A stretch of DNA of 20,246 nt from Alphaproteobacteria bacterium (lineage in GTDB: Bacteria; Pseudomonadota; Alphaproteobacteria; UBA2136; UBA6156), in the NCBI GenBank assembly GCA_027489415.1, contig JAIXZU010000065.1:1-20246 (forward strand). Direction: 5' to 3'. Positions 12,698-20,152 of the stretch are shown here, piece after piece. The notes under the pieces were generated by a model. It worked only from the letters and a program-made list of their open reading frames with translations. It did no database searches and had not been told where the DNA came from. The first letter of the stretch is position 1; every line of letters begins with the position of its first letter. The translations under genes were made by a program, and so were the position numbers.

Positions 12698-13579
12698 ATC
12701 GCACCCTACCTCAGTCATATCATCGCGCCAATCGCCAAGGCTGCCTTAATTTTGCACAAATATGTAAGTACACACTCACACTTACCTCGTTCCACGCAAT
12801 TTTACCCTCTCCTTACCCTCCTCCACCACATCTTGAGGTTTTGCGCGGCCTCGCAAGGCCGTTTCGCTTACCCTGAAATGTGCAAAGATCCGACTTCGCA
12901 GTTTTCCTTGCTGGAAAAGATACGCACAGAGTTTTCCACAGGCTGGGATAACCCTCCACCAAGGCCTTATTGTATTCTGCGTGCGTACAAAAGCACGCGG
13001 GATAAACCCATCATCATACATTATTGTTTCACGCTCGGAATGACTCGCAGCTGTCGCGGTTACGGCACAGGGGGCAGTGCTATGCAAATTTATCCGCTTG
13101 CCAGAAACGTCCCTCAAAGCCATCCTGAAACCAGACCTATCAATGTTAGCAATAACAAAAACATTTTCCCAATATTAACAAAAACCTGGCTACCAAAACC
13201 AAGAATCATCCCACCGTTTTCAAGGCCGTCTCCCGGCCTCAAGCAAGGGCGTAAGCCCGCCGCAATTCACCGCTGCCTTCGGGCAGACTTTTTAACGGCA
13301 ATAAATTTTTATTATCAGAACCGTCCCCGTGTGGGCCCAAACGCACATTTTAACTGGCTGAAGCCAACCTATTGCAACATCCAATCGGGCCTCCATAGGT
13401 AGCGGTAGCGTTGGCTAAAAAGGTCTGATTTTCGAACTCCCACACACCTTATAAAACACATTTAAAAGCGGTTTTAACTCTCTGGAAGGTATGGGGCTAT
13501 CCCGCGTAATAAAACAAATTTGGGGACTAAACCCTAATAAAAACTAGACAATTTTTTCCACCCTCGCCACAATCGCGCC
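12698..13579. other. Gene-poor region of ~880 bp rich in hairpins
   Basis: No convincing gene is seen; long open frames on both strands overlap each other, lack ribosome binding sites and run through hairpins. Short perfect inverted repeats include CGGCCT-CGCA-AGGCCG (12847-12862), GCGTGC...GCACGC near 12980-13000, AGGCCG-TCTCC-CGGCCT (13223-13239), GGGC-GTAA-GCCC (13247-13258) and AGCCAAC...GTTGGCT (13360-13418). A plus-strand terminator sits at 13273-13293. A single DnaA-box-like TTTTCCACA occurs near 12930. The region may hold a non-coding RNA or the long leader of the PfkB gene. Confidence 0.5.
13273..13293 (+). terminator. Plus-strand intrinsic terminator upstream of the PfkB gene
   Basis: CTGCC-TTCG-GGCAG followed by ACTTTTT. 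No protein gene precedes it on this strand for more than 2.7 kb, so it implies a short non-coding or attenuated transcript ending here. Confidence 0.6.
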
Positions 13580-14557
13580 ATGAACACTCCTCGTAGCTAT
13601 AACTTTGCAGTCCTGGGCAATGCGGTTGTCGATGGAATTGCCCATGTAGACGCCTCTCTGCTCGCACAGTTCGGCTTGCGGAAGGGGGACAGCAACACCG
13701 TCAGCCACGCCCAGATGATGGAGTTAAGCGCCACGATCAACGTCGAGCAGTTCCGTGCCGGCGGCGCCGGTGCCAACACCGCCTACACGCTGGCTCGCCT
13801 TGGCAGTCGCGTGGCCTTTATCGGCCCTATTGGTCCGGAACCTACCGGCCGCTTTTTTGTCGAGGACATGATCTCCGCCGGCATTACGCTCACCCCGCCC
13901 CTTTCCACCGCCCGCACCACGGATATCTTCACCCTGTTAACGGATGACGGCATTCGTACCATGGTGCAAAGCCTCCCCCAGCCCCCAAGTACGGACGATA
14001 GCTGGATCGACGACACGCTGATTGAAAAGTCCCAGTACCTCGTGATCGAATCCTATATTATCGCCTCCCACCCCGCAGCTGCGGACTATGCCGCCCGTCA
14101 CGCCACCCACTCCGGCACGCGCCTCGTCATCTCGCTGGCCTCGCCCCGTGCCGTGCAGGCCGCCCTGTCCATGCTGACCGACATGATTCTCACCCACCAC
14201 CCCCTCGTCATCGGCAACCAGTCGGAGTGGGATATTCTGCTGGAGGGCAATGACCCCCACACCGCCAAAAAACTCGCCGCCACCGAACGGGTCATCACCC
14301 GCAGCGGCAATGGCGCGGCTTATTATGCGGCTAATAATGGCCCGGTGGTGGACAGTCCCACCCAACCGATACCGAAACCGACCGACCTCACCGGCGCGGG
14401 GGACGCCTTCGCCGCAGGCTTCCTGCAAGTCTTCACGGGTGGCGGTAGCGCCCAGCTCGCCCTCCAGCAGGGTCACCAGTTGGGGCGTGCCGTAGTGCTG
14501 CAACTCGGCCCGCGCCTGCTGCATGTGCCGGAAGTTACCATTCCCCACTCGGACTAA
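13580..14557 (+). CDS. PfkB-family carbohydrate/nucleoside kinase, adenosine-kinase-like
   Basis: The ribokinase-fold kinase has 325 residues. It starts with YNFAVLGNAVVDGIAHVD, a strand-loop typical of the adenosine-kinase-like branch, followed by the substrate loop RAGGAGANTAYTLARLGSRVAFIGPIGPEPTGRFF and the ATP/catalytic signature DLTGAGDAFAAGF with the catalytic base D275. These enzymes phosphorylate a sugar or nucleoside hydroxyl using ATP. In alphaproteobacteria the closest-looking family is annotated as adenosine kinase, but the substrate cannot be read from sequence; the usual SGGSAANT is AGGAGANT here. No Shine-Dalgarno is clear before the ATG. rsmE follows after 28 bases, so co-transcription is likely. 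Confidence 0.85.
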   Translation: MNTPRSYNFAVLGNAVVDGIAHVDASLLAQFGLRKGDSNTVSHAQMMELSATINVEQFRAGGAGANTAYTLARLGSRVAFIGPIGPEPTGRFFVEDMISAGITLTPPLSTARTTDIFTLLTDDGIRTMVQSLPQPPSTDDSWIDDTLIEKSQYLVIESYIIASHPAAADYAARHATHSGTRLVISLASPRAVQAALSMLTDMILTHHPLVIGNQSEWDILLEGNDPHTAKKLAATERVITRSGNGAAYYAANNGPVVDSPTQPIPKPTDLTGAGDAFAAGFLQVFTGGGSAQLALQQGHQLGRAVVLQLGPRLLHVPEVTIPHSD

Positions 14558-14585
14558 TCTTTTTTACATATCCCCTTCCACCGCC

Positions 14586-15251
14586 TTGAAACTCATCTAC
14601 GTTCCAACTTCCCTCGCGGCAGGCCAGCTCATCTCCCTGCCGGAGGACGTCCAGCATCGCCTCTACCGTGTCATGCGCATGGGGCAGGGCACCATGATCC
14701 ATGTCTTTAATGGGCAGGGCCTCGCCGCCGTCGCCGAAATTGCGGATGCCAAATGCCGCACCGCCGCCTGCCAGTCCCTCCTCCCCGCCAAACCCCCCCT
14801 GCCACCCCGCCCCCTTGCCCTTGGCGTCCCGAAGCGGGACGCCTGGGAAGCCGCCCTCCGCCAGGCCACCGAAATGGGAGTCACCGACATCATTCCCCTG
14901 AAAACCAGATTCTCGCAAATCGGGAAACTGAACACGGAGCGGGATCACCGCCATCTTATCGAGGCCGCCGAGCAGTCCGAGCGCTACACCCTCCCAACCC
15001 TCCATCCCCTCAGGACGCTGGAGGACTACCTCGCCACCCTCTCCACCCAAACGCTCTGGGCCTATGAACGTCTGGAAACCGCCGCCCCACTTGGCACCAC
15101 CCCCACCGCCGTCCTCGTCGGCCCCGAAGGCGGCTTCGCACCGGAAGAAGTGGCGGTACTGAAATCCCACCCACACATCCAGCCCTTCAGCCTCGGCCCG
15201 ACCATCCTCCGCTCGGACACCGCCGTGGTCGCCGCACTTGCCAAACTCTAA
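14586..15251 (+). CDS. rsmE: 16S rRNA m3U1498 methyltransferase
   Basis: SPOUT-class methyltransferase that makes m3U1498 in 16S rRNA. The product of 221 residues has a PUA-like N-terminal domain (KLIYVPTSLAAGQLISLPEDVQHRLYRVMRMGQGTMIHVFNG), the middle signature GVPKRDAWEAALRQATEMGVTDIIPLKT, EAAEQSERYTLP, and the C-terminal knot: VGPEGGF (GPEGGF at 179-184), LGPTILRSDTAVVAALAKL, where most family members have LG..ILR.ETA. TTG 14586 is chosen because MKLIYVP is the usual beginning; the in-frame ATG at 14523 lies inside the preceding kinase gene. No Shine-Dalgarno is seen. It ends at a bidirectional terminator shared with coxB. Confidence 0.93.
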   Translation: MKLIYVPTSLAAGQLISLPEDVQHRLYRVMRMGQGTMIHVFNGQGLAAVAEIADAKCRTAACQSLLPAKPPLPPRPLALGVPKRDAWEAALRQATEMGVTDIIPLKTRFSQIGKLNTERDHRHLIEAAEQSERYTLPTLHPLRTLEDYLATLSTQTLWAYERLETAAPLGTTPTAVLVGPEGGFAPEEVAVLKSHPHIQPFSLGPTILRSDTAVVAALAKL

Positions 15252-15278
15252 GCGTCCCGTAAGGAAGCACTTACCAAA

Positions 15279-15300
15279 AAACCCTCCAAACGGAGGGTTT
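15279..15300. terminator. Bidirectional terminator between rsmE and coxB
   Basis: AAACCCTCC-AAAC-GGAGGGTTT, a perfect 9-bp stem, is flanked by TT on the plus side and TTTTTGG on the minus side. Confidence 0.88.
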
Positions 15301-15316
15301 TTCAGTAAGCATATCC

Positions 15317-16384
15317 TTACATCGTCGGGCTGATGATGCCGGACACACCGTCAACCTCCTCCGTCACCGCCGCAGCAGGCGCGGTCTCAGCAGCTGGTGC
15401 CGGGGTCTGGGCAGGGGCCATGCTCGGCTTCAGCGCTGCCGTGGGGGCAGCCGTCGGGGCAGGCTGGCTTACACTTACCGCCGCCGCAACGGAATGCGCC
15501 ACACTGGCACTGGTGTCACCAGCAGGGGGCACAGTCACGGTGCCACTAATACCTTCCGCACCTTGCATCACCACGGTGGGGGAAACCTCTTCATCCACCA
15601 CACCGGCCGCCTTCTTCTGTTCGGCAATCCACACGTCAAACTCAGCCTGAGGAATCGCCTTCACTCGGAAGAACATCTCACCATGGGCCTGTCCGCACAG
15701 CTCGGCGCACTGGCCCAGCCACTCACCCGGCTCGGTGGCGGTGAACCAGGCATAGTTAATACGTCCGGGAATCGCATCTATCTTGGTGCCAAGGTGGGGC
15801 ACGAAGAAGGCGTGAATCACATCCTGTGCGGTCACATGCAGCACAATTGGCTTGCCTACCGGCACAACCAGCGTCTTCGTCTGGCGCGGCGCACCGGGCA
15901 GGCTAATCTCGGGGTCGTCTTGGGTTGGCTCGGGCACGGCCACATGCTTGTCACCTTGGCTCACGTCAGGGTAGTAAAAGTCCCAACCGAACTGGTAAGC
16001 TACGGCTTCTACGTTCATCGCATCCTCGGGCATGGTGCGTATCATCACCATCGCACGGAAACTCAGCACCGCAATCACCACGCAAATCAGCGCAGGGATA
16101 ATCGTCCACAGCAGCTCCAGTGCGGTGGAGTGGCTGAAGGTCGCGGGCTTGCTCACCTTGTCGCGGCGGTAACGCCACAAAATATAAACCACCGGAATCG
16201 CCACCACAAAAGCAATCACCGCAATGATGATGAAGATGACGTTATAAAGCCACGTAATCTCCGTCGCAATCGGTCCCACCGGTTTGGGGAACCCCCCGGG
16301 GTGGATGGATTCCACGGCAAATCCTTGGCTGAGCATGAACACGCCAGCCAGCAGCAACACGAGAGAGAGCACTTTTTTCAACAC
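15317..16384 (-). CDS. coxB: Cytochrome c oxidase subunit II with Ala/Pro-rich tail
   Basis: Subunit II carries the CuA centre that accepts electrons from cytochrome c in the inner membrane. GTG 16384 is chosen: it begins a signal sequence (MLKKVLSLVLLLAGVFMLSQGFA) and follows ACGGAA; the longer frame adds an unlikely leader. Two membrane helices follow (about 40-70 and 82-110, IIIAVIAFVVAIPVVYILWRY and LLWTIIPALICVVIAVLSF), then YQFGWDFYYPD and the cupredoxin domain. All CuA ligands are present: H191, C226, E228, C230, H234 and M237 (GQCAELCGQAHGEM). After residue 261 the protein continues for ~94 residues rich in Ala, Pro, Thr and Ser, which is unusual; no cytochrome c motif is present in it. 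coxA, ctaB and coxC are not adjacent. Confidence 0.95.
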   Translation of the reverse strand: MLKKVLSLVLLLAGVFMLSQGFAVESIHPGGFPKPVGPIATEITWLYNVIFIIIAVIAFVVAIPVVYILWRYRRDKVSKPATFSHSTALELLWTIIPALICVVIAVLSFRAMVMIRTMPEDAMNVEAVAYQFGWDFYYPDVSQGDKHVAVPEPTQDDPEISLPGAPRQTKTLVVPVGKPIVLHVTAQDVIHAFFVPHLGTKIDAIPGRINYAWFTATEPGEWLGQCAELCGQAHGEMFFRVKAIPQAEFDVWIAEQKKAAGVVDEEVSPTVVMQGAEGISGTVTVPPAGDTSASVAHSVAAAVSVSQPAPTAAPTAALKPSMAPAQTPAPAAETAPAAAVTEEVDGVSGIISPTM

Positions 16385-16388
16385 GAAA

Positions 16389-16535
16389 TTCCGTCTGTTA
16401 ACTAGGCCGCACCCTATCGTAAGCCCCCACACCCAGCAAGGCCCTCTGCCCATATTTCAACAGGGGGTGTGGTAACCCGTCCTCCCTTGCCATGGGCGGC
16501 ATAACCCCCTAAACATGAAGCCTAACCAGACGGAA
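16389..16535. promoter_or_regulatory. Shared motif in the coxB/phrB divergent region
   Basis: The 9-base sequence CAGACGGAA stands just before both divergent start codons: minus strand at 16397-16389 (before coxB GTG) and plus strand at 16527-16535 (before photolyase ATG). The two copies form an inverted repeat around the intergenic region. Each may act as ribosome binding site (ACGGAA) or as an operator half; which of these is not decidable here. Confidence 0.35.
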
Positions 16536-16542
16536 CAATCCC

Positions 16543-18087
16543 ATGCCCACTCTGCGCCTTATCTTGGGGGACCAACTCACCCCCACCCTCGCCAGCCTGA
16601 ACGGTCTGACAAAGAACGACACCATCCTGATGATGGAAGTGAAGGCCGAAGGCACCTACGTTCCCCACCATCCCCAGAAAATCATCCTGATTCTCTCCGC
16701 CATGCGCCAATTCGCCGCCTCCCTCTCCGCGCAGGGCTATAATATACGCTATATCCGCCTCGACGACCCCGCCAACACCCACACCTTTGCCGGAGAAATC
16801 ACCCGCGCGGTGCAGGAAATCAGCCCGACCCGCGTCCTCGCCACCTTCCCGGGAGAGCACCGCGTGCTAGAATCCCTCCAGTCCCTCCAATCCACACTCC
16901 CCGTCCCACTGGAAATTCTGGAAGACACCCGCTTCCTCTCCACCCCGCAGGAATTCGCCGAGTGGGCCACTGGCCGCAAACAACTGCGCATGGAATACTT
17001 CTACCGTGAGCAACGCCGCAAAACCGGCTTCCTGCTTACGGCAGCCGGAGAACCCGAGGGCGGCGAATGGAACTACGACGCCGACAACCGCGAACCCTAT
17101 AAGGAAGGCCCCCTCGGCCTGCCCCCGTACCCCACTATCACCGAAGGCGCGGACACCACCCGCGTGGTGGCGGAAGTCAAAGCCCTCGTCGCCACCCACT
17201 TCCCCGCCCACTTTGGCGCCGCGGAACCCTTCCTCTGGGCCACCACCCGTACCGGCGCCCTCCAAGTGCTGGAGCACTTCATCACCCACCGCCTCCCCAA
17301 CTTTGGCAGATACCAGGACGCCATGGTCACCGGCGGAGACTTCATGTTCCATAGCCTCATCTCACCCTATCTGAATATCGGCCTGCTCACCGCCCAAGAA
17401 GTCTGCACCGTGGCAGAAACCGCCTACCGCGCGGGCCGCGCCCCGCTCGCCGCCACGGAGGGTTTCATCCGCCAGATTCTCGGCTGGCGCGAATACGTCC
17501 GCGGCCTCTACTGGTACAAAATGCCCGCGTACGCCACCCTCAACTACTTCAACGCCACCCGCCCCCTACCGGCGTTCTTCTGGGATGAATCCAAAACCGA
17601 CATGCACTGCATGAAGGAAGCTATCGGCACCACGCGCCGCAACGCTTACGCCCACCACATCCAGCGCCTCATGGTCATTGGCAACTTCGCCCTCCTCGCG
17701 GGCCTGAGTGTCAAGGAGGTGACGGACTGGTACCTCTCGGTCTACGCCGATGCCTTCGAGTGGGTCGAACTCCCCAACACCTTGGGCATGGCCCTGTTTG
17801 CGGACGGCGGCATCATCGCCAGCAAACCCTACGCCGCCGGCGGCCGCTATATCCATAAAATGAGCGACTACTGCACCACCTGCCGCTACAACCCTACCGA
17901 AAGCACCGGACCCACCGCCTGCCCCTTCAGTACTCTGTATTGGGACTTCATGCTCCGCAACTACGAACAGCTCAAAACCAACCCCCGCCTCGGCCCCATC
18001 CTCGCCCAAGTCCGCACCATGCCCGAAAAACGCCGCATCGAAATCCAAACCCAGTCCGAGTCCTTCCTCACCTCCCTCAATCCATAA
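16543..18087 (+). CDS. phrB: FeS-cluster (6-4) photolyase / cryptochrome of the PhrB type
   Basis: Flavoprotein that repairs UV (6-4) photoproducts in DNA using blue light. The product of 514 residues matches the FeS-BCP family: LRLILGDQLTPTLASL at the N terminus, a Rossmann-like antenna domain to about residue 130, and the helical FAD domain with TRTGALQVLEHFITHRLPNFGRYQDAM, LISPYLNIGLLTAQEVC and GFIRQILGWREYVRGLYWYKMP. Four cysteines (C356, C444, C447, C460) have exactly the spacing of the [4Fe-4S] ligands of Agrobacterium PhrB (88, 3 and 13 residues). The family uses 6,7-dimethyl-8-ribityllumazine as antenna. ATG 16543 fits the family start; a weak GGA lies upstream. It is divergent from coxB, and its stop lies next to a hairpin. 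Confidence 0.94.
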   Translation: MPTLRLILGDQLTPTLASLNGLTKNDTILMMEVKAEGTYVPHHPQKIILILSAMRQFAASLSAQGYNIRYIRLDDPANTHTFAGEITRAVQEISPTRVLATFPGEHRVLESLQSLQSTLPVPLEILEDTRFLSTPQEFAEWATGRKQLRMEYFYREQRRKTGFLLTAAGEPEGGEWNYDADNREPYKEGPLGLPPYPTITEGADTTRVVAEVKALVATHFPAHFGAAEPFLWATTRTGALQVLEHFITHRLPNFGRYQDAMVTGGDFMFHSLISPYLNIGLLTAQEVCTVAETAYRAGRAPLAATEGFIRQILGWREYVRGLYWYKMPAYATLNYFNATRPLPAFFWDESKTDMHCMKEAIGTTRRNAYAHHIQRLMVIGNFALLAGLSVKEVTDWYLSVYADAFEWVELPNTLGMALFADGGIIASKPYAAGGRYIHKMSDYCTTCRYNPTESTGPTACPFSTLYWDFMLRNYEQLKTNPRLGPILAQVRTMPEKRRIEIQTQSESFLTSLNP

Positions 18088-18104
18088 AAAAAGCCCCTAG
18101 GGCC
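18086..18104 (-). terminator. Probable terminator of the tRNA transcript
   Basis: On the minus strand GCCC-TAG-GGGC is followed by seven T residues. The stem is short, but the T-run is good and it lies about 40 bases beyond the tRNA 3' end. Confidence 0.45.
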
Positions 18105-18145
18105 AGAAATCAGGGATTCAGGATGTAGGGGGTAAATAAAAACTC

Positions 18146-18257
18146 TGGCGAAGGAGACAGGATTCGAACCTGCGATAAGTTGCCCTATACACGCTGTTAC
18201 GCCGAAGGCGGACTCATAAAATCCAGCGTGCGCCTTCAACCACTCGGCCACTCCTCC
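18146..18257 (-). tRNA. tRNA-Ser-like gene with a 31-base anticodon loop
   Basis: Read on the minus strand, the acceptor stem GGAGGAG / CTCCTTC, discriminator G and an encoded CCA are visible, as are the D arm GCCGAGTGGTTGAAGGC, a long class II variable arm (TATAGGGCAACTTATC) and the T arm GCAGG-TTCGAAT-CCTGT. The D arm, variable arm and G73 are typical of tRNA-Ser(GGA). The anticodon stem CACGC / GCGTG (18230-18226 with 18194-18190) is perfect, but it closes 31 bases instead of 7. GGA occurs at the 5' side of the loop, one base nearer the stem than normal, followed by ~24 extra bases that contain a CGCC-TTC-GGCG hairpin (18210-18200). Total length is 112 nt. It may be a tRNA with an intron-like insertion, a processed variant or a tRNA pseudogene. 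Confidence 0.75.
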
Positions 18258-18313
18258 GCACGGCCATCTCTATAGCGGCTAACCGCCCCATCCGCAAGCC
18301 GAAATTTTGGCCA

Positions 18314-18478
18314 TAAAGCTGTTTAACTTATTTATGATACAGGCTGGCGGAGATAAAAATCTGGCTGGGTTGATTTCAAAAAATGGCTAATACTTGACGT
18401 ATTTGACACTTTTTTGAAATCAGGCCAGACGGTTTTTTAGCCCGTCAGGATGTATCAGAAATTGGTTAAACAGCTTTA
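18314..18478. repeat. 165-bp near-palindromic element resembling a MITE
   Basis: Ends are a perfect 14-bp inverted repeat, TAAAGCTGTTTAAC (18314-18327) and its complement (18465-18478). Inside follow TGATACA / TGTATCA, TCTGGC / GCCAGA and a perfect 13-bp pair TGATTTCAAAAAA (18371-18383) / TTTTTTGAAATCA (18410-18422), so almost the whole element can form one long hairpin. Terminal TA on both sides would fit target duplication by an IS630/mariner-type transposase, but TA is also part of the palindrome. No ORF is inside. It lies between the antiporter stop and the tRNA gene and could also act as terminator. Confidence 0.6.
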
Positions 18479-18523
18479 GCCCCCCTTTGTGCCCGTACCC
18501 CCGAAAGTAGCCGCCCCCAAAGC

Positions 18524-20152
18524 CTAAGTCCGGTGATGCGACTCCAGCAAATCAATCTCCCGCACCAGTCGCCGCGCCAGCTCGTCGCTAATCTCACCGC
18601 TCCGCCCCAGCCGGAAAATCGCCTCGCGCTCGGCTTGCAAGCCCACCACACGCATGTGGCGCTCAATTTCCAAAATCTGCCGCACCTCGTGCTTTTCGTC
18701 ACCGGTCTTGGCAATATCGTCCAGCCGCCGGCGGTACAGCCCCATCACGCGCACGGCCGCTGCGGCGTACATGTCGGCGTCACTGCGCTTTTCGGAAAGC
18801 TCGTGCAACGCCCGCTCAATCGCATGAATGGCCGCACTCGCCGCCGCCACACGCGCTACATCTTCCTGCTCGGTCTGCTCGGTTTCTTCGGGCAGTTCAA
18901 GGCCGCGTAACAGGTGGGGCAGCACAAAGGTCGCCAGCAACAGGGAAAGCACAATCACTCCCGCCGCCAGGAAAATCACCAAATCCCGCGCGGGGAAGGC
19001 CGTCCCATCCGCCATCACGAACGGCAACGTCAAAATACCCGCCAGCGTAATCGCCCCGCGGACACCCGCCACGGACATCACCGCCACCAACCGCAGCGGC
19101 ACATGCCCCCCGTCATGCGCGCCGCGCAGCATCGTGAAGCGGACCGACATCCACACCCACGCAAACCTTAGTGTCGCCAGCGCCGCCGTAATCCCCACCA
19201 CATAAGCCACCAACCACCACGCACTGTGCATCTCGTTACCGCGCACCAGCGCCAGCGCCCCCTCTAAAATCTGCGGCATCTGCTCGCCCAGCAGCACGAA
19301 AATCGCACCGTTGGCCGCAAACTGCAACGTATCCCACACCACGTTACGCCGCACGCGGGTGGTGGCCTTCACTTTCCCTTGGGCTTCCACGTAGCCCATC
19401 GTAATCCCCGCCGCCACGGCGGCCAGAATACCGGACGCATGGGCATGTTCCGCCATCAGGTAAGCCCCGAACGGAATCAGCAAACTAATTAATATCTGTG
19501 TCGCACTGTCCTCGCCAAAACGCTGCGCAATCCACGTCTTCACACTGGTGGTGACGAGCGTGGTCAGAATACCGATCACAATCCCCACCGCCGCCAGCCA
19601 CACAAACGTTCGCGCCGCTTCCGGTACGCTAAAACTCCCCGTCAGCACCGCGGCCACCGCAAAGCGCAGGCACACAAGGCCGGAGGCATCGTTCAGCAAA
19701 CTCTCACCTTCTAATATGTGCATCAGCCGCTTCGGCACCGGCATGCGGGAAGCGATCGCCGAAACCGCCACCGGGTCGGTGGGGGAAAGCACCGCCGCCA
19801 GCGCAAACGCCACCCCCAGCGGAATGGCGGGGATCATCCAGTGGATCAGGAACCCCATCCCGATGACCGTAAAAATCACCAGCCCCAGCGCCAGTTCCAA
19901 AATCGTCCACGTGTCGCGCCGTATCGCGTCGCGCGGCAGCCGCCACCCGTCTAAAAACAGCAGCGGGGGCAAAAACAGTAAAAAGAAAATCTGCGGGTCA
20001 AGCTGCACGCGGTAACCGGTCACTACCGCAATCGCCGCACCCAGCGCTATCTGAATCAACGGCAGCGGCACCGGCAGCGGCAGCATCCGCCCGATAAACC
20101 CGCTCACCACCACGGCCAGCAGCATAAACAGCACAAGGGAAATCGTCGTCAT
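18524..20152 (-). CDS. Na+/H+ antiporter of the CPA1 (NhaP-like) family
   Basis: Inner-membrane exchanger of monovalent cations for protons. ATG 20152 is chosen over the in-frame ATG at 20239 because AGGA lies 6 bases before it and the first membrane helix starts directly (MTTISLVLFMLLAVVVSGFIGRML). The product of 542 residues has about 12 hydrophobic segments up to about residue 425, including LLFLPPLLFLDG, the ion-site motif LSPTDPVAVSAI, GESLLNDASGLV, HASGILAAVAAGITMGY and VAGVRGAITLAGIL, all CPA1 hallmarks. A hydrophilic helical C-terminal domain of ~115 residues (EETEQTEQEDVARVAAASAAIHAIERAL...) is cytoplasmic and probably regulatory. Ion preference and direction cannot be read from sequence. 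The MITE-like palindrome follows the stop. Confidence 0.92.
   Translation of the reverse strand: MTTISLVLFMLLAVVVSGFIGRMLPLPVPLPLIQIALGAAIAVVTGYRVQLDPQIFFLLFLPPLLFLDGWRLPRDAIRRDTWTILELALGLVIFTVIGMGFLIHWMIPAIPLGVAFALAAVLSPTDPVAVSAIASRMPVPKRLMHILEGESLLNDASGLVCLRFAVAAVLTGSFSVPEAARTFVWLAAVGIVIGILTTLVTTSVKTWIAQRFGEDSATQILISLLIPFGAYLMAEHAHASGILAAVAAGITMGYVEAQGKVKATTRVRRNVVWDTLQFAANGAIFVLLGEQMPQILEGALALVRGNEMHSAWWLVAYVVGITAALATLRFAWVWMSVRFTMLRGAHDGGHVPLRLVAVMSVAGVRGAITLAGILTLPFVMADGTAFPARDLVIFLAAGVIVLSLLLATFVLPHLLRGLELPEETEQTEQEDVARVAAASAAIHAIERALHELSEKRSDADMYAAAAVRVMGLYRRRLDDIAKTGDEKHEVRQILEIERHMRVVGLQAEREAIFRLGRSGEISDELARRLVREIDLLESHHRT

Noticed and set aside
12782..13123. Open frame of 113 codons on the minus strand in the same region
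   Set aside because: Overlaps the other dubious frame and hairpins; no ribosome binding site or domain.
12925..13160. Possible replication origin
   Set aside because: Only one DnaA-box-like sequence (TTTTCCACA) is seen and no cluster of boxes or origin-flanking genes.
12752..13402. Open frame of 216 codons on the plus strand between the glycosyltransferase and PfkB genes
   Set aside because: No ribosome binding site, no recognisable domain, unbiased amino-acid composition, and it runs through hairpins and the terminator at 13273-13293.
14535..15176. Long minus-strand open frame opposite rsmE
   Set aside because: Gly-rich shadow frame of a GC-rich gene; rsmE on the other strand has clear family motifs.
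18146..18257. Selenocysteine tRNA
   Set aside because: Length is compatible but no TCA anticodon is available and the acceptor/D-arm pattern is that of tRNA-Ser.
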